Positions 1-7,317 of a stretch of DNA of 13,404 nucleotides are shown here, piece by piece. This DNA comes from an uncultured Sphingobacteriaceae bacterium (GTDB lineage Bacteria > Bacteroidota > Bacteroidia > Sphingobacteriales > Sphingobacteriaceae): NCBI GenBank assembly GCA_937875035.1, contig CALNCF010000378.1, forward strand, positions 1 through 13,404, in the 5' to 3' direction. The position numbers and the translations under genes were made by a program. The first letter of the stretch is position 1, and each line of letters opens with the position of its first letter. A model generated the notes under the pieces. It saw nothing but the letters and a program-made list of their open reading frames with translations, made no database searches and had not been told where the DNA came from.

Positions 1-1146
1 TTATACCTCGAACGGAATAAGTTCCAGCCGGTTGAGATCCATCACCTGCGCCTGGCTTTCGAAGAGGTATCGGGCGAAGATCTCAACTGGTTCTTCAACC
101 AATGGTTCCTTGCATCGGGACATGCAAACCTGACGATTGATTATGGATATAATGAAGCGACACACAAGGCAAGCGTGACCATTACGCAGAACCAGGACTT
201 TTCAAAAACGCCGCTTTACAGGCTTCCCCTGGATGTTGATATTTATACGAACGGCAAGGTGAAAAGAGAACGTATCACGGTAACACATGCCCGCGAAACC
301 TTTGAATTTGATGTCGACCAGAAACCGGACCTGCTGAACGTAGATGCTGAGAAAATGCTGGTAGGGATAAAAAAGGATAATCATAGTAAGGAGGAATGGA
401 TCTATATGTACGCGCATGCTCCCTTGTTTACGGATCGCTATGAAGCCATCGAAGGCCTGGACAAATATAAGGATGACGCGGCGGCGCAGGCCATCTTCAT
501 GAAAGCCTTGTCGGACCCGTTCTGGTCCATACGCAGCCAGGCTTTGGGTAAGCTGAGAAACCTCAGCGATACGCAGAAAGAAAGTGTATACAATTCGGTG
601 GTGGCGATTGCCCGGAAGGATGTAAAGGCATCTGTACGCGCAAGGGCTGTCAAAGTATTGGACGAGCAATACAAGCAGAAAGATAATAAAGCGATCTTCG
701 CCGCCGCAGCGACCGACAGCGCCTGGAGCGTGGTTGCGGCCTCTTTCCGGGCGATCGCAAAAACAGATAAGGGAAGCGCGTTTAAGATCGCCAAAGAGAA
801 CGAAAAGAGCGAAAGCAGTAGTATGACCGCCGCTATTGCCGAGTTTTACGCGGAAAACGGAACCGCTGCCGAGAACGGCTTCTTTATTAATTATTTTGAG
901 CGTACATCCGGTTACGCGCCTTTATTCGTGCTGCCTTATTACAAAACCTATATCAAGCGCATGGATGATGAAAGCATTAAGCAGGGCGCGCTGGTTATGA
1001 AGAATATGGCTTTGGCAGCAACCATGACCTTTGTCGAAAATTCAACGAAAAGCATCCTGGGCGAAATGCTGAGCAGCGCTAAATCAGAAGAAACAAAAGC
1101 ATACATCCGGTCGTTGATGGATGAGCTGGACAAGAAGAAGAAATAG
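1..1146 (+). CDS. M1 family metallopeptidase, C-terminal part (5' truncated by window)
   Basis: The reading frame is open from base 1 to the TAG at 1144-1146 (381 codons) and has no start in the window; the GTG at 175 is an internal Val codon, since the frame upstream of it is clearly protein. Residues 21-41 hold FEEVSGEDLNWFFNQWF followed by LASGH, which resembles the stretch that closes the catalytic region of M1 (gluzincin) aminopeptidases. A beta-rich segment follows (about residues 42-120), then an alpha-helical stretch (about 135-375) with HEAT-like repeats such as DPFWSIRSQALGKL and DSAWSVVAASFRAI. The HExxH zinc site must lie upstream, outside the window. In this family the enzyme removes N-terminal residues from peptides; Bacteroidota members often carry signal peptides, but this cannot be seen here. 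The lysine-rich end (DELDKKKK) is intact. It is separated from rimP by 173 bp containing a hairpin and a promoter, so it is probably a separate transcription unit. Confidence 0.88.
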   Translation, partial: LYLERNKFQPVEIHHLRLAFEEVSGEDLNWFFNQWFLASGHANLTIDYGYNEATHKASVTITQNQDFSKTPLYRLPLDVDIYTNGKVKRERITVTHARETFEFDVDQKPDLLNVDAEKMLVGIKKDNHSKEEWIYMYAHAPLFTDRYEAIEGLDKYKDDAAAQAIFMKALSDPFWSIRSQALGKLRNLSDTQKESVYNSVVAIARKDVKASVRARAVKVLDEQYKQKDNKAIFAAAATDSAWSVVAASFRAIAKTDKGSAFKIAKENEKSESSSMTAAIAEFYAENGTAAENGFFINYFERTSGYAPLFVLPYYKTYIKRMDDESIKQGALVMKNMALAATMTFVENSTKSILGEMLSSAKSEETKAYIRSLMDELDKKKK

Positions 1147-1175
1147 GTGAATAGGGCTAAAAACTGTTTTGCCCC

Positions 1176-1205
1176 TGATTTATAGGCGATTCTGCCTGTA
1201 AATCA
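1176..1205 (+). terminator. Hairpin after the M1 peptidase gene, possible terminator
   Basis: A 12-bp stem (TGATTTATAGGC with GCCTGTAAATCA, one G-T wobble) closes a six-base loop (GATTCT). It lies 30 bp after the peptidase stop and 11 bp before the -33 element of the next promoter. There is no T-run after the 3' arm, so it is not a classical intrinsic terminator; it may be a 3'-end stabilising structure or a factor-assisted stop. A weaker GGGC/GCCC hairpin with A/T inner pairs lies at 1154-1174. Confidence 0.45.
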
Positions 1206-1216
1206 ACAGGGTTTCC

Positions 1217-1246
1217 TTGCGAATCCGTTTTTATTGTTTATATTTG
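1217..1246 (+). promoter_or_regulatory. Bacteroidota-type promoter for rimP-nusA
   Basis: TTG at 1217-1219 and TATATTTG at 1239-1246 are 19 bp apart, matching the Bacteroidota primary sigma factor consensus (TTG, about 19 bp, TAnnTTTG). Transcription would begin near 1251-1256, giving a leader of about 65 nt before the rimP ATG at 1320. The ATATTTGCAC core recurs just upstream of infB. Confidence 0.75.
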
Positions 1247-1269
1247 CACCGTAAAGGAAGAAAAAGACG

Positions 1270-1315
1270 GAACGAGGGGACATTAGTCCCCTCGTTTGTT
1301 TTATCGGTTTTTTGT
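1270..1315 (+). promoter_or_regulatory. rimP leader hairpin with T-rich tail, putative attenuator
   Basis: AACGAGGGGAC (1271-1281) pairs perfectly with GTCCCCTCGTT (1286-1296) around an ATTA loop, and G1270 can add a wobble pair with T1297. The 3' arm runs into TTTGTTTTATCGGTTTTTTG. This is terminator-shaped, yet it sits between a good promoter and the rimP start, about 20 nt into the predicted transcript and 24 nt before the ATG. The likely roles are attenuation of the rimP-nusA operon or, less likely, termination of read-through from upstream. Autoregulation by NusA is known for the E. coli operon; applying that here is inference. Confidence 0.7.
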
Positions 1316-1319
1316 AGAA

Positions 1320-1781
1320 ATGAAGCCAGAACAACGAATTAACGAGTTTATAGAAGAAAAGATAGCGGGAACCGACCTGTTCCTGGTGGATTTACGCATC
1401 CTGCCCAAGAGCCGGGTGGTGATCCTCATCGACAGCGATCAGGGTTTGCAGATCGATCAATGTGCAGAGATCAGCAGGCACGTGGGGCACCGGATGGAAG
1501 AAGAGAACATGATCGATCATGCTTTTACACTGGAAGTTTCTTCTCCCGGGATCGATCATCCCCTGAAGTTCAGACGCCAGTACGTAAAAAATATCGGCAG
1601 ACATTTGTCCCTGAAGATGAACGACGGGACACAGCGCCAGGGAAAGCTCCTGGAAGTGAAAGAGGATTCTTTCATGATGGAAGAGCAGATTAAAGAGAAA
1701 GGCAAAAAGGCCTATACAAAGGAAGCAGAGGTGAATTTCGCCGATCTGAAGGAAGCGAAAGTGGTTATTTCCCTGAAATAA
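1320..1781 (+). CDS. rimP: Ribosome maturation factor RimP
   Basis: A 153-residue protein with the RimP layout: an N-terminal alpha/beta domain (about residues 1-82) ending in the hallmark LEVSSPGIDHPL (71-82), then a small SH3-like beta domain (about 85-153). RimP acts in the cytoplasm on the 30S subunit during late assembly. The start is taken as ATG at 1320 because it gives the usual family N-terminus (MKPEQRINEFIEEKI); an in-frame TTG at 1296 would add eight residues but lies at the base of the leader hairpin. The family length is typically about 150 residues, which fits. It is first in the cluster, 34 bp upstream of nusA, and probably cotranscribed with it from the promoter at 1217-1246. 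No Shine-Dalgarno sequence is seen, as usual in Bacteroidota. Confidence 0.96.
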   Translation: MKPEQRINEFIEEKIAGTDLFLVDLRILPKSRVVILIDSDQGLQIDQCAEISRHVGHRMEEENMIDHAFTLEVSSPGIDHPLKFRRQYVKNIGRHLSLKMNDGTQRQGKLLEVKEDSFMMEEQIKEKGKKAYTKEAEVNFADLKEAKVVISLK

Positions 1782-1815
1782 ATAGAAACATACATATTCA
1801 ATATCAATAATTAAG

Positions 1816-3051
1816 ATGAGCAATATCAATTTGATTGATTCCTTTCAGGAGTTTAAGGAGTTCAAGAATATCGACCGCCCTACGATGATGAGTGTGCTGG
1901 AAGACGTATTCAGAAGCATGTTGCGTAAAAAATACGGAACAGACGAGAACTGTGATATCATTGTAAACACAGACAACGGGGATCTGGAGATCTGGAGAAG
2001 CGGCAAGGTGGTGGAAGATGAATTTTCAGAAGACGATGCATTGGAAGTGGAACTGACCGAAGCGAAAAGCATTGACCCGGACCTGGAAGTAGGCGATGAG
2101 GCGATCGAAGCCGTAACACTGGAAAGCTTCGGAAGAAGGGCCGTTCTGGCAGCACGCCAGACACTGGTTTCCAAGATTCTGGAACTGGAGAAAGACGAAA
2201 TCTATAAGAAATACAAAGACAGGATCGGCGAGATCGTAACCGGTGAGGTTTACCAGGTGTGGAAGAAAGAGATCCTGATCATGGATGATGATAACAATGA
2301 GCTGATCCTTCCTAAAACGGAGCAGATCCCTGCGGATTTCTTCAAAAAAGGAGAAACGGTAAAGGCTGTTGTGGCACGTGTGGATATGCAGAACAGCAAT
2401 CCGAGGATCATTATCTCGCGTATCGTTCCTTCTTTCCTGGAGCGTTTATTCGAGCAGGAAGTTCCGGAAGTGTTCGACGGGCTTATCACCATTAAGAACA
2501 TTGTACGTGAGCCGGGAGAACGTGCCAAGGTAGCTGTGGAATCGTACGATGACCGTATCGATCCGGTAGGAGCCTGTGTGGGGATGAAGGGATCACGTAT
2601 TCACGGTATCGTGAGAGAATTGAAGAATGAGAATATCGATGTGATCAATTACACCAATAATATCTCATTGTATATCCAGCGTGCGCTGAGCCCTGCCAAG
2701 ATCACCACTATCAAGATTGATGAGGATCACAAGAGAGCATCGGTATTCCTGAAACCAGACCAGGTTTCACTTGCGATCGGTAAAGGCGGTTACAATATTA
2801 AGCTGGCCGGAAAGCTTACCGGTTATGAGATCGATGTTTACCGCGATGCGGAAACAGATGATGAGGATGTCGACCTGGAAGAATTCTCCGATGAGATCGA
2901 AAGCTGGATCATCGACGAATTCAAGGCGATCGGCTGTGACACAGCGAAAAGCATCCTGTCATTATCCGTGGAAGACCTTGTGAAACGCACCGATCTTGAA
3001 GAAGAAACGATCCGTGAAGTGATGCAAGTCCTTCGCGCAGAATTTGAATAA
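1816..3051 (+). CDS. nusA: Transcription termination/antitermination protein NusA
   Basis: A 411-residue NusA, which binds RNA polymerase and nascent RNA to modulate pausing, termination and antitermination. The N-terminal RNA-polymerase-binding domain spans about residues 1-130, the S1 domain about 135-205, and the KH domains follow: VGACVGMKGSRI (251-262) is the KH1 signature and AIGKGGYNIKLA (320-331) the KH2 GxxG signature. A short acidic linker (346-358) leads to one helical C-terminal segment (about 359-411) with IGCDTAKSILSLSVEDLV, a helix-hairpin-helix-like unit. The two full acidic repeats of E. coli NusA are absent, which is normal for this phylum. It starts 34 bp after rimP with an A-rich upstream region (AATAATTAAG) and no Shine-Dalgarno. 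A terminator-like hairpin follows the stop directly. Confidence 0.98.
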   Translation: MSNINLIDSFQEFKEFKNIDRPTMMSVLEDVFRSMLRKKYGTDENCDIIVNTDNGDLEIWRSGKVVEDEFSEDDALEVELTEAKSIDPDLEVGDEAIEAVTLESFGRRAVLAARQTLVSKILELEKDEIYKKYKDRIGEIVTGEVYQVWKKEILIMDDDNNELILPKTEQIPADFFKKGETVKAVVARVDMQNSNPRIIISRIVPSFLERLFEQEVPEVFDGLITIKNIVREPGERAKVAVESYDDRIDPVGACVGMKGSRIHGIVRELKNENIDVINYTNNISLYIQRALSPAKITTIKIDEDHKRASVFLKPDQVSLAIGKGGYNIKLAGKLTGYEIDVYRDAETDDEDVDLEEFSDEIESWIIDEFKAIGCDTAKSILSLSVEDLVKRTDLEEETIREVMQVLRAEFE

Positions 3052-3060
3052 TAGTAGCTG

Positions 3061-3099
3061 GCATTTCCGGGAGGCACACCTTTCGGAAATGTCTTTTTC
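3061..3099 (+). terminator. Intrinsic terminator/attenuator between nusA and infB
   Basis: The arms at 3061-3074 (GCATTTCCGGGAGG) and 3079-3092 (CCTTTCGGAAATGT) form a 14-bp stem with three G-T wobbles around a CACA loop, followed by CTTTTTC. It starts 10 nt after the nusA stop. Its strength suggests partial uncoupling of infB from nusA, with a promoter-like element placed just after it. Confidence 0.75.
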
Positions 3100-3121
3100 A
3101 GGATACATCAAATAAAAAACG

Positions 3122-3129
3122 CATATTTG
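3122..3129 (+). promoter_or_regulatory. Possible infB promoter (-7 element)
   Basis: CATATTTG matches the Bacteroidota TAnnTTTG element at seven of eight positions and is followed by CAC, giving the same ATATTTGCAC core as the rimP promoter. No clear TTG is found 19 bp upstream (only a T-run near 3094-3098), so this is a weaker call. Transcripts would have a very short leader (about 5-12 nt) before the infB ATG at 3145. Confidence 0.45.
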
Positions 3130-3144
3130 CACAAAATACCATAG

Positions 3145-6100
3145 ATGTCAGGCGATAAGAAGATCATATTAGTAAAAGCAGCAAAAGAATTAAACGTTAG
3201 TGTCGCAACCATTATCGAACACCTTGCCAAGAACGGGGTTGTTGTAGAGAATAAGCCTACATCAAAACTGTCGGAAGAGGCGTATGGTATCTTATTGAAA
3301 GATTTTCAAGGAGATAAACAGCATAAAGAAGAGGCGAAAAGCATTACTATCGGTAAGCTGAGAAAGGATGAAGCGGTCATCGCGGATGAATTGCGCCCGC
3401 AGGCGCGTATGCATCCGGAAGAAGAGCCGAAAGAGATCCTGATCAAGAACGTGCATGTTCCGTCTGAACCGGTGGAAGAGCCGGTAGCGGAGAAAAAAGA
3501 GGAGAAAGCTCCGAAAGCGGCGCCTGTTGCGGAAACGCCTGCTAAAAAAGAAGAGCCTGCGAAAGAAGAGGCACCAGCAGAAGAGAAACAATCTCCTTCA
3601 GTTAAGGTGATCGGTAAGATCGATCTTGACACGTTGAATACGAAAACCCGTCCTGACAAAAAATCGTCTAAAAAAGAAAAAGCGGAAGACATCAGCCTTG
3701 AGCAACCAGCGGCTGCTGAGCCGGTTAAAGATATCGCGGCAGAAAAAGCCGTGGAACCAGCTTCGGCTACGAAAAAGCCGGTAGAAAAACCTGTGGCGAA
3801 AGCTGCTGAAAAGGCTGAACCTGTTGCCGAAGCTCCTAAAGCGGCTGAAAAGCCGGTTATGGATGATGAGCCTGCAGTTCCTGCTGCGCCTGTCGCATCA
3901 GCGGAAGAAGAGAAGGGTGATGAGACGATCAGGGCACGTGCCGAGAAACTATCAGGTCCGAATATTATCGGAAAGATCAACCTCGACAGCTTTGCTCCGC
4001 GCAAGAAAGCGCCGGTACCGGTTGCAAGCTCCAGCTCATCCCCGGGTGACTTAGCCAAGAAGAAACGTAAACGTAAAGATAGCGGTAAGCCAGATGCGAG
4101 ACCTGCCGGAGCTCCGGGACAGGCCGGACATACGCCAGGCGCCGGGCAAGGCCACAGTGGACCACGTCCGGGTGGGCCAGGCCAGGCGGGTGCACATCCG
4201 GGTCGCGGAAAGTTCGCGCCGGGAAGACCGGGCTATGGAAACAAGCCGGCATCTAATACCCCTAAGGAAGAGCCTACAGAGAAAGAGATCCAGGATCAGA
4301 TTAAAGCGACCCTTGCCCGTTTAAGTGGTGCAGGTAAGTCGGGCAAGTTTGCATCCGGAGCGAAATTCCGTCGCCAGAAACGTGATAAATTCGCGGCATC
4401 TGCGGAAGAGGCAGCATTAGAGCAGGAATTACAATCGAAGATATTAAAGGTTACCGAGTTCGTTACTGCCAATGAACTGGCGAAGATGATGGATGTACCG
4501 GTAACTAAGGTCATCTCTACGTGTATGAGCCTGGGCATGTTCGTTTCCATCAATCAACGTTTGGATGCGGAAACCCTGACCATCGTAGCGGATGAGTTCG
4601 GATACGAAATACAGTTTGTTACTGCTGATGACCAGGAAGTGAGCCTTGATGAAGAGGATGCACCGGAAGATATGCTTCCACGTTCTCCGATTGTAACGGT
4701 AATGGGTCACGTCGATCATGGTAAAACATCCCTGCTCGACTTTATCCGTAACGTGATCGGTGGTGAGGCCGGGGGGATTACCCAGCACATCGGCGCCTAT
4801 GAAGTACAGCTTGAAAATGGTAAGAAGATCACATTCCTGGATACGCCGGGCCACGAAGCCTTTACAGCGATGCGTGCCCGTGGTGCCAAGATAACGGATA
4901 TCGTGATCATCGTGATCGCGGCGGACGATAGCGTGATGCCTCAGACCAGGGAAGCGATCAACCATGCGCAGGCAGCGAATGTTCCGATCATCTTTGCTTT
5001 CAACAAGATGGATAAACCGGGAGCCAATGCCGACAAGGTGCGTGAGCAGCTTTCTACGATGAACATCCTGGTAGAAGAGTGGGGTGGTAAATACCAGACG
5101 CAGGAAATTTCTGCAAAGAGCGGTATGAACATCGACCTGCTTCTGGAGAAAGTATTATTGGAGGCTGAATTATTAGACCTGAAAGCAAACCCTGATAAAC
5201 ACGCGGTAGGAACCGTAATCGAGGCAGCGCTGGATAAAGGACGCGGTATCGTGACCACGGTACTGATCCAGTCCGGAACCCTGAAAGTCGGTGATCCGAT
5301 CCTCGCAGGGTGCTACAGTGGTCGTGTGAAAGCATTATTTAATGAGCGTGGAAATAAGGTAGAGCAGGTAGGCCCGTCGCAGCCCGTACAGATATTAGGT
5401 ATGAGTGGCGCACCGCAGGCCGGTGATAAGTTCAACTCGATGGCGAGTGAACCGGAAGCACGTGAGATCGCAAACAAACGTTTGCAGCTTCAGCGTGAGC
5501 AGGGGATCCGTACACAGAAACATATTACCCTGGATGAGATCGGCCGACGTCTGGCGATCGGTAACTTCAAGGAGCTGAATGTGATCGTGAAGGGTGACGT
5601 GGATGGTTCGATCGAAGCATTATCCGATTCATTACTGAAACTTTCCACTCCGGAAATCCAGGTGAATATTATCCATAAGTCTGTAGGGCAGATCTCCGAG
5701 TCGGATGTGTTGCTGGCTTCTGCTTCCGATGCGATCATTATCGGTTTCCAGGTACGCCCGTCGTTAAATGCGCGTAAGCTGGCAGAGCAGGAACAGATCG
5801 ATATCCGTCTGTATTCGATCATCTACGATGCGATCAATGAGATCCGTTCGGCAATGGAAGGAATGCTTTCTCCGGAGATCGAAGAGAAGATCGTGGCGAA
5901 CGTAGAGATCCGCGAAACCTTCAAGATCACGAAGGTTGGAACCATTGCAGGCTGTATGGTGCTGGATGGTAAGATCAACCGTAACAGCAAGATCCGGATC
6001 ATCCGTGAGGGTGTGGTAGTATATACCGGTGAGCTGGCTTCACTGAAACGCTTTAAGGATGATGTGAAGGAAGTTTCAGCAGGTTACGAATGTGGTCTGA

Positions 6101-6180
6101 ATATCCAGAACTTCAACGATATCAAGGAAGGCGACATTATCGAAGCATACGAACAGGTAGAAGTGAAACGTAAATTGTAA
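3145..6180 (+). CDS. infB: Translation initiation factor IF-2
   Basis: A 1011-residue GTPase that delivers initiator tRNA and promotes subunit joining. A first IF2N helical motif is at about residues 4-55 (KELNVSVATIIEHLAKNGV). A long low-complexity region rich in E, K, A and P spans about 60-300, followed by a Gly/Pro/Arg-rich stretch (about 315-365). A second IF2N domain spans about 433-492. The G domain shows G1 GHVDHGKT (521-528), switch I GGITQHIGAYEV, G3 DTPGHE (566-571), G4 NKMD (620-623) and G5 SAKSG (656-660). Domains II-IV follow to an intact C-terminus (EQVEVKRKL). All GTPase residues expected are present. The long disordered N-terminus is common in Bacteroidota IF2 and carries a repeated [VI]IGKI[DN]LD motif (155-162 and 274-281). 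It lies 93 bp after nusA, behind a terminator-like hairpin and promoter-like element. Confidence 0.98.
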   Translation: MSGDKKIILVKAAKELNVSVATIIEHLAKNGVVVENKPTSKLSEEAYGILLKDFQGDKQHKEEAKSITIGKLRKDEAVIADELRPQARMHPEEEPKEILIKNVHVPSEPVEEPVAEKKEEKAPKAAPVAETPAKKEEPAKEEAPAEEKQSPSVKVIGKIDLDTLNTKTRPDKKSSKKEKAEDISLEQPAAAEPVKDIAAEKAVEPASATKKPVEKPVAKAAEKAEPVAEAPKAAEKPVMDDEPAVPAAPVASAEEEKGDETIRARAEKLSGPNIIGKINLDSFAPRKKAPVPVASSSSSPGDLAKKKRKRKDSGKPDARPAGAPGQAGHTPGAGQGHSGPRPGGPGQAGAHPGRGKFAPGRPGYGNKPASNTPKEEPTEKEIQDQIKATLARLSGAGKSGKFASGAKFRRQKRDKFAASAEEAALEQELQSKILKVTEFVTANELAKMMDVPVTKVISTCMSLGMFVSINQRLDAETLTIVADEFGYEIQFVTADDQEVSLDEEDAPEDMLPRSPIVTVMGHVDHGKTSLLDFIRNVIGGEAGGITQHIGAYEVQLENGKKITFLDTPGHEAFTAMRARGAKITDIVIIVIAADDSVMPQTREAINHAQAANVPIIFAFNKMDKPGANADKVREQLSTMNILVEEWGGKYQTQEISAKSGMNIDLLLEKVLLEAELLDLKANPDKHAVGTVIEAALDKGRGIVTTVLIQSGTLKVGDPILAGCYSGRVKALFNERGNKVEQVGPSQPVQILGMSGAPQAGDKFNSMASEPEAREIANKRLQLQREQGIRTQKHITLDEIGRRLAIGNFKELNVIVKGDVDGSIEALSDSLLKLSTPEIQVNIIHKSVGQISESDVLLASASDAIIIGFQVRPSLNARKLAEQEQIDIRLYSIIYDAINEIRSAMEGMLSPEIEEKIVANVEIRETFKITKVGTIAGCMVLDGKINRNSKIRIIREGVVVYTGELASLKRFKDDVKEVSAGYECGLNIQNFNDIKEGDIIEAYEQVEVKRKL

Positions 6181-6199
6181 TCAGAAATTCATTCTATAT

Positions 6200-6228
6200 A
6201 AAAGGCCCGGATAACCCGGCCCTTTTTT
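6200..6228 (+). terminator. Terminator after infB, possibly bidirectional
   Basis: AAAAGG-C-CCGG pairs with CCGG-C-CCTTTT around an ATAAC loop, with one C-C mismatch, followed by a T-run (six T at 6223-6228). It starts 20 nt after the infB stop. The A-run on the 5' side would give a short T tract on the minus strand, so it may also stop transcription coming from the lipoprotein side. Confidence 0.75.
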
Positions 6229-6236
6229 GTTGTGGG

Positions 6237-6561
6237 CTATTCAGAAATATGGATCTTATGGATCTCGGTCTGGTCCCCGTATTCGATTTTCAATAGGTAT
6301 ATGCTGGCTGATGCCGGTAATCTTCAGGTGCTCTACCTGGTCTTGTAATGTTGATTGTTCGGTAAGCAGTTTTTTGCCGTATATGTCGAACAGGCTGAGA
6401 GTTGTTACTGGATTCGTGCTGAGCTCGTTCTTCAACAGGTTTGTATAGTCGATAATGAGCTCATCTTTCCCCGGGTTAGGGTATACAGAGGTACGCAGGC
6501 CCGGGTTTGGAATACATTTGAAATCGAGCTCGAATTCCCCGGTAAATGTTCCGTAAATGGG
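6237..6561 (-). pseudogene. Relic of a T9SS cargo protein: frameshifted C-terminal sorting domain
   Basis: Read on the minus strand from 6561, one frame gives a segment ending in IPNPGLRTSVYPNPGKDELI, followed by an LSLFDIYGKKLLTEQS block and then LKITGIS: the normal pattern of a type A T9SS sorting domain (YPNP, then a DxxGKxLL strand). Near 6303-6318 the homology jumps to another frame that continues SIYLLKIEYGDQTEIHKI and ends HISE at a TAG (6237-6239). One missing base explains the jump; unshifted, translation stops early at 6256-6258. A stop (6562-6564) closes the first frame upstream, so no long protein precedes it. Intact cargo proteins are hundreds of residues long and are carried to the surface by the Por/Sprsystem. 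The body of the gene is therefore lost. It lies between the lipoprotein array and infB. The family call is by pattern recognition and is fairly secure; the single-base event could also be a sequencing error. Confidence 0.8.
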
Positions 6562-6663
6562 CTATTCACCAGATAATAATCTTGTAGAAGAAATTAGTGT
6601 TCTGCATGTGATATATTCAATACTATTTTTATAATCCAAGAACATGATATTGTAATTATTGGT

Positions 6664-6759
6664 TTATCTTAATTTAATTAAACCTAATAAATAGGTGAAT
6701 AAATATGCCTTTACAGCAATGAAAATCATGAAGAAAGCAATAAGCATCTTCTTGTTCAT
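6664..6759 (-). other. 31-codon signal-peptide-like ORF, possibly the 5' end of the T9SS relic
   Basis: On the minus strand an ATG at 6759-6757 opens MNKKMLIAFFMIFIAVKA, a typical Sec signal peptide with a basic n-region, a hydrophobic core and an A-x-A-like end (AVKA), then runs through YLFTYLLGLIKLR to a TAA at 6666-6664. It starts 26 bp after the stop of lipoprotein gene A. The simplest reading is that this is the start of the same secreted-protein gene whose sorting domain survives at 6237-6561, with the body deleted. It could instead be a genuine small membrane peptide. The sequence between (6565-6663) is AT-rich and shows nothing recognisable. Confidence 0.45.
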
Positions 6760-6785
6760 AATATGGAAGTTTAGTTAAACGTGAA

Positions 6786-7307
6786 CTATTGGTGGTAATA
6801 GAATTCCCCTTCGGTGATGCGCAATGTATCACAGCCATCGGTTTTAGCCATCACGGCTTCGAACTGCCCGGAGAAGATAAAATTTTCGAGGTCGTAGGTT
6901 TCAAAAGTGAAAGAGCCAGATATGATTGACAAATCCGCATTTCCAGAAAAATAATCGCAAGATGTTATAAGATTCCAAAAGGACATCCTATGTCTCCCAG
7001 TTCTACTAAGGTAATATTTGCCTGTGCTTTTCAGGCTGTCTGAACCAAATCCAAATGAGTAAGCCAGATCGTTACCATTATACCGATATGTATTTACTGA
7101 AATTATACCATCTCGGTAACTTGGTTCAATGTTCATGTAGTAGTTTGGAGTGCCGTTATACCCACTCGGTTTGTACTCCACTCCGTTGATCTTGCAGGTA
7201 AAGTAATTCTTAGGGGTTTGGCTCACCGGTTCTTTATTCTTGCAGGAAGAACCCATGCTCAACCATGCGAATAACAGGTATAGAAGTATAAAGATGTTGT
7301 TCTTCAT
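6786..7307 (-). CDS. Paralogous lipoprotein, copy A (last of the array)
   Basis: A 173-residue lipoprotein of unknown function. Signal peptide residues 1-21 (MKNNIFILLYLLFAWLSMGSS) precede the lipid Cys22; NKEP follows with Lys23 before it, a charged tether. Conserved N-terminal block FTCKINGVEYKPSGYNGTPN (36-55), variable centre (about 57-130), GSDSL and GRHRM in the centre, and the conserved C-terminal block about 133-173. Cysteines at 22, 38, 117 and 159 match those of the other copies. Start is the ATG at 7307, at the same signal peptide as in the paralogues. It is the 3'-most gene, and ends GEFYYHQ where the others have GKFYYHQ or a close variant. The fold may resemble small beta-sandwich lipoproteins of Bacteroidota annotated as DUF6252; this is from memory and tentative. 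Confidence 0.9.
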   Translation of the reverse strand: MKNNIFILLYLLFAWLSMGSSCKNKEPVSQTPKNYFTCKINGVEYKPSGYNGTPNYYMNIEPSYRDGIISVNTYRYNGNDLAYSFGFGSDSLKSTGKYYLSRTGRHRMSFWNLITSCDYFSGNADLSIISGSFTFETYDLENFIFSGQFEAVMAKTDGCDTLRITEGEFYYHQ

Positions 7308-7317
7308 ACAGATTCTC

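Noticed and set aside
175..1146. GTG at 175 as the start of a 323-residue protein
   Set aside because: The same frame upstream to base 1 encodes M1 peptidase sequence, so the gene simply enters from outside the window.
1296..1319. TTG at 1296 as the rimP start
   Set aside because: It lies at the base of the leader hairpin, and the ATG at 1320 gives the usual RimP N-terminus.
3306..4058. 250-codon Ser/Ala-rich open frame on the minus strand opposite infB
   Set aside because: It mirrors the low-complexity E/A/K-codon region of infB; open antisense frames are expected there, and no domain or start context supports it.
6227..6576. Two short plus-strand open frames after infB
   Set aside because: They lie antisense to the T9SS sorting-domain relic and show no features of their own.
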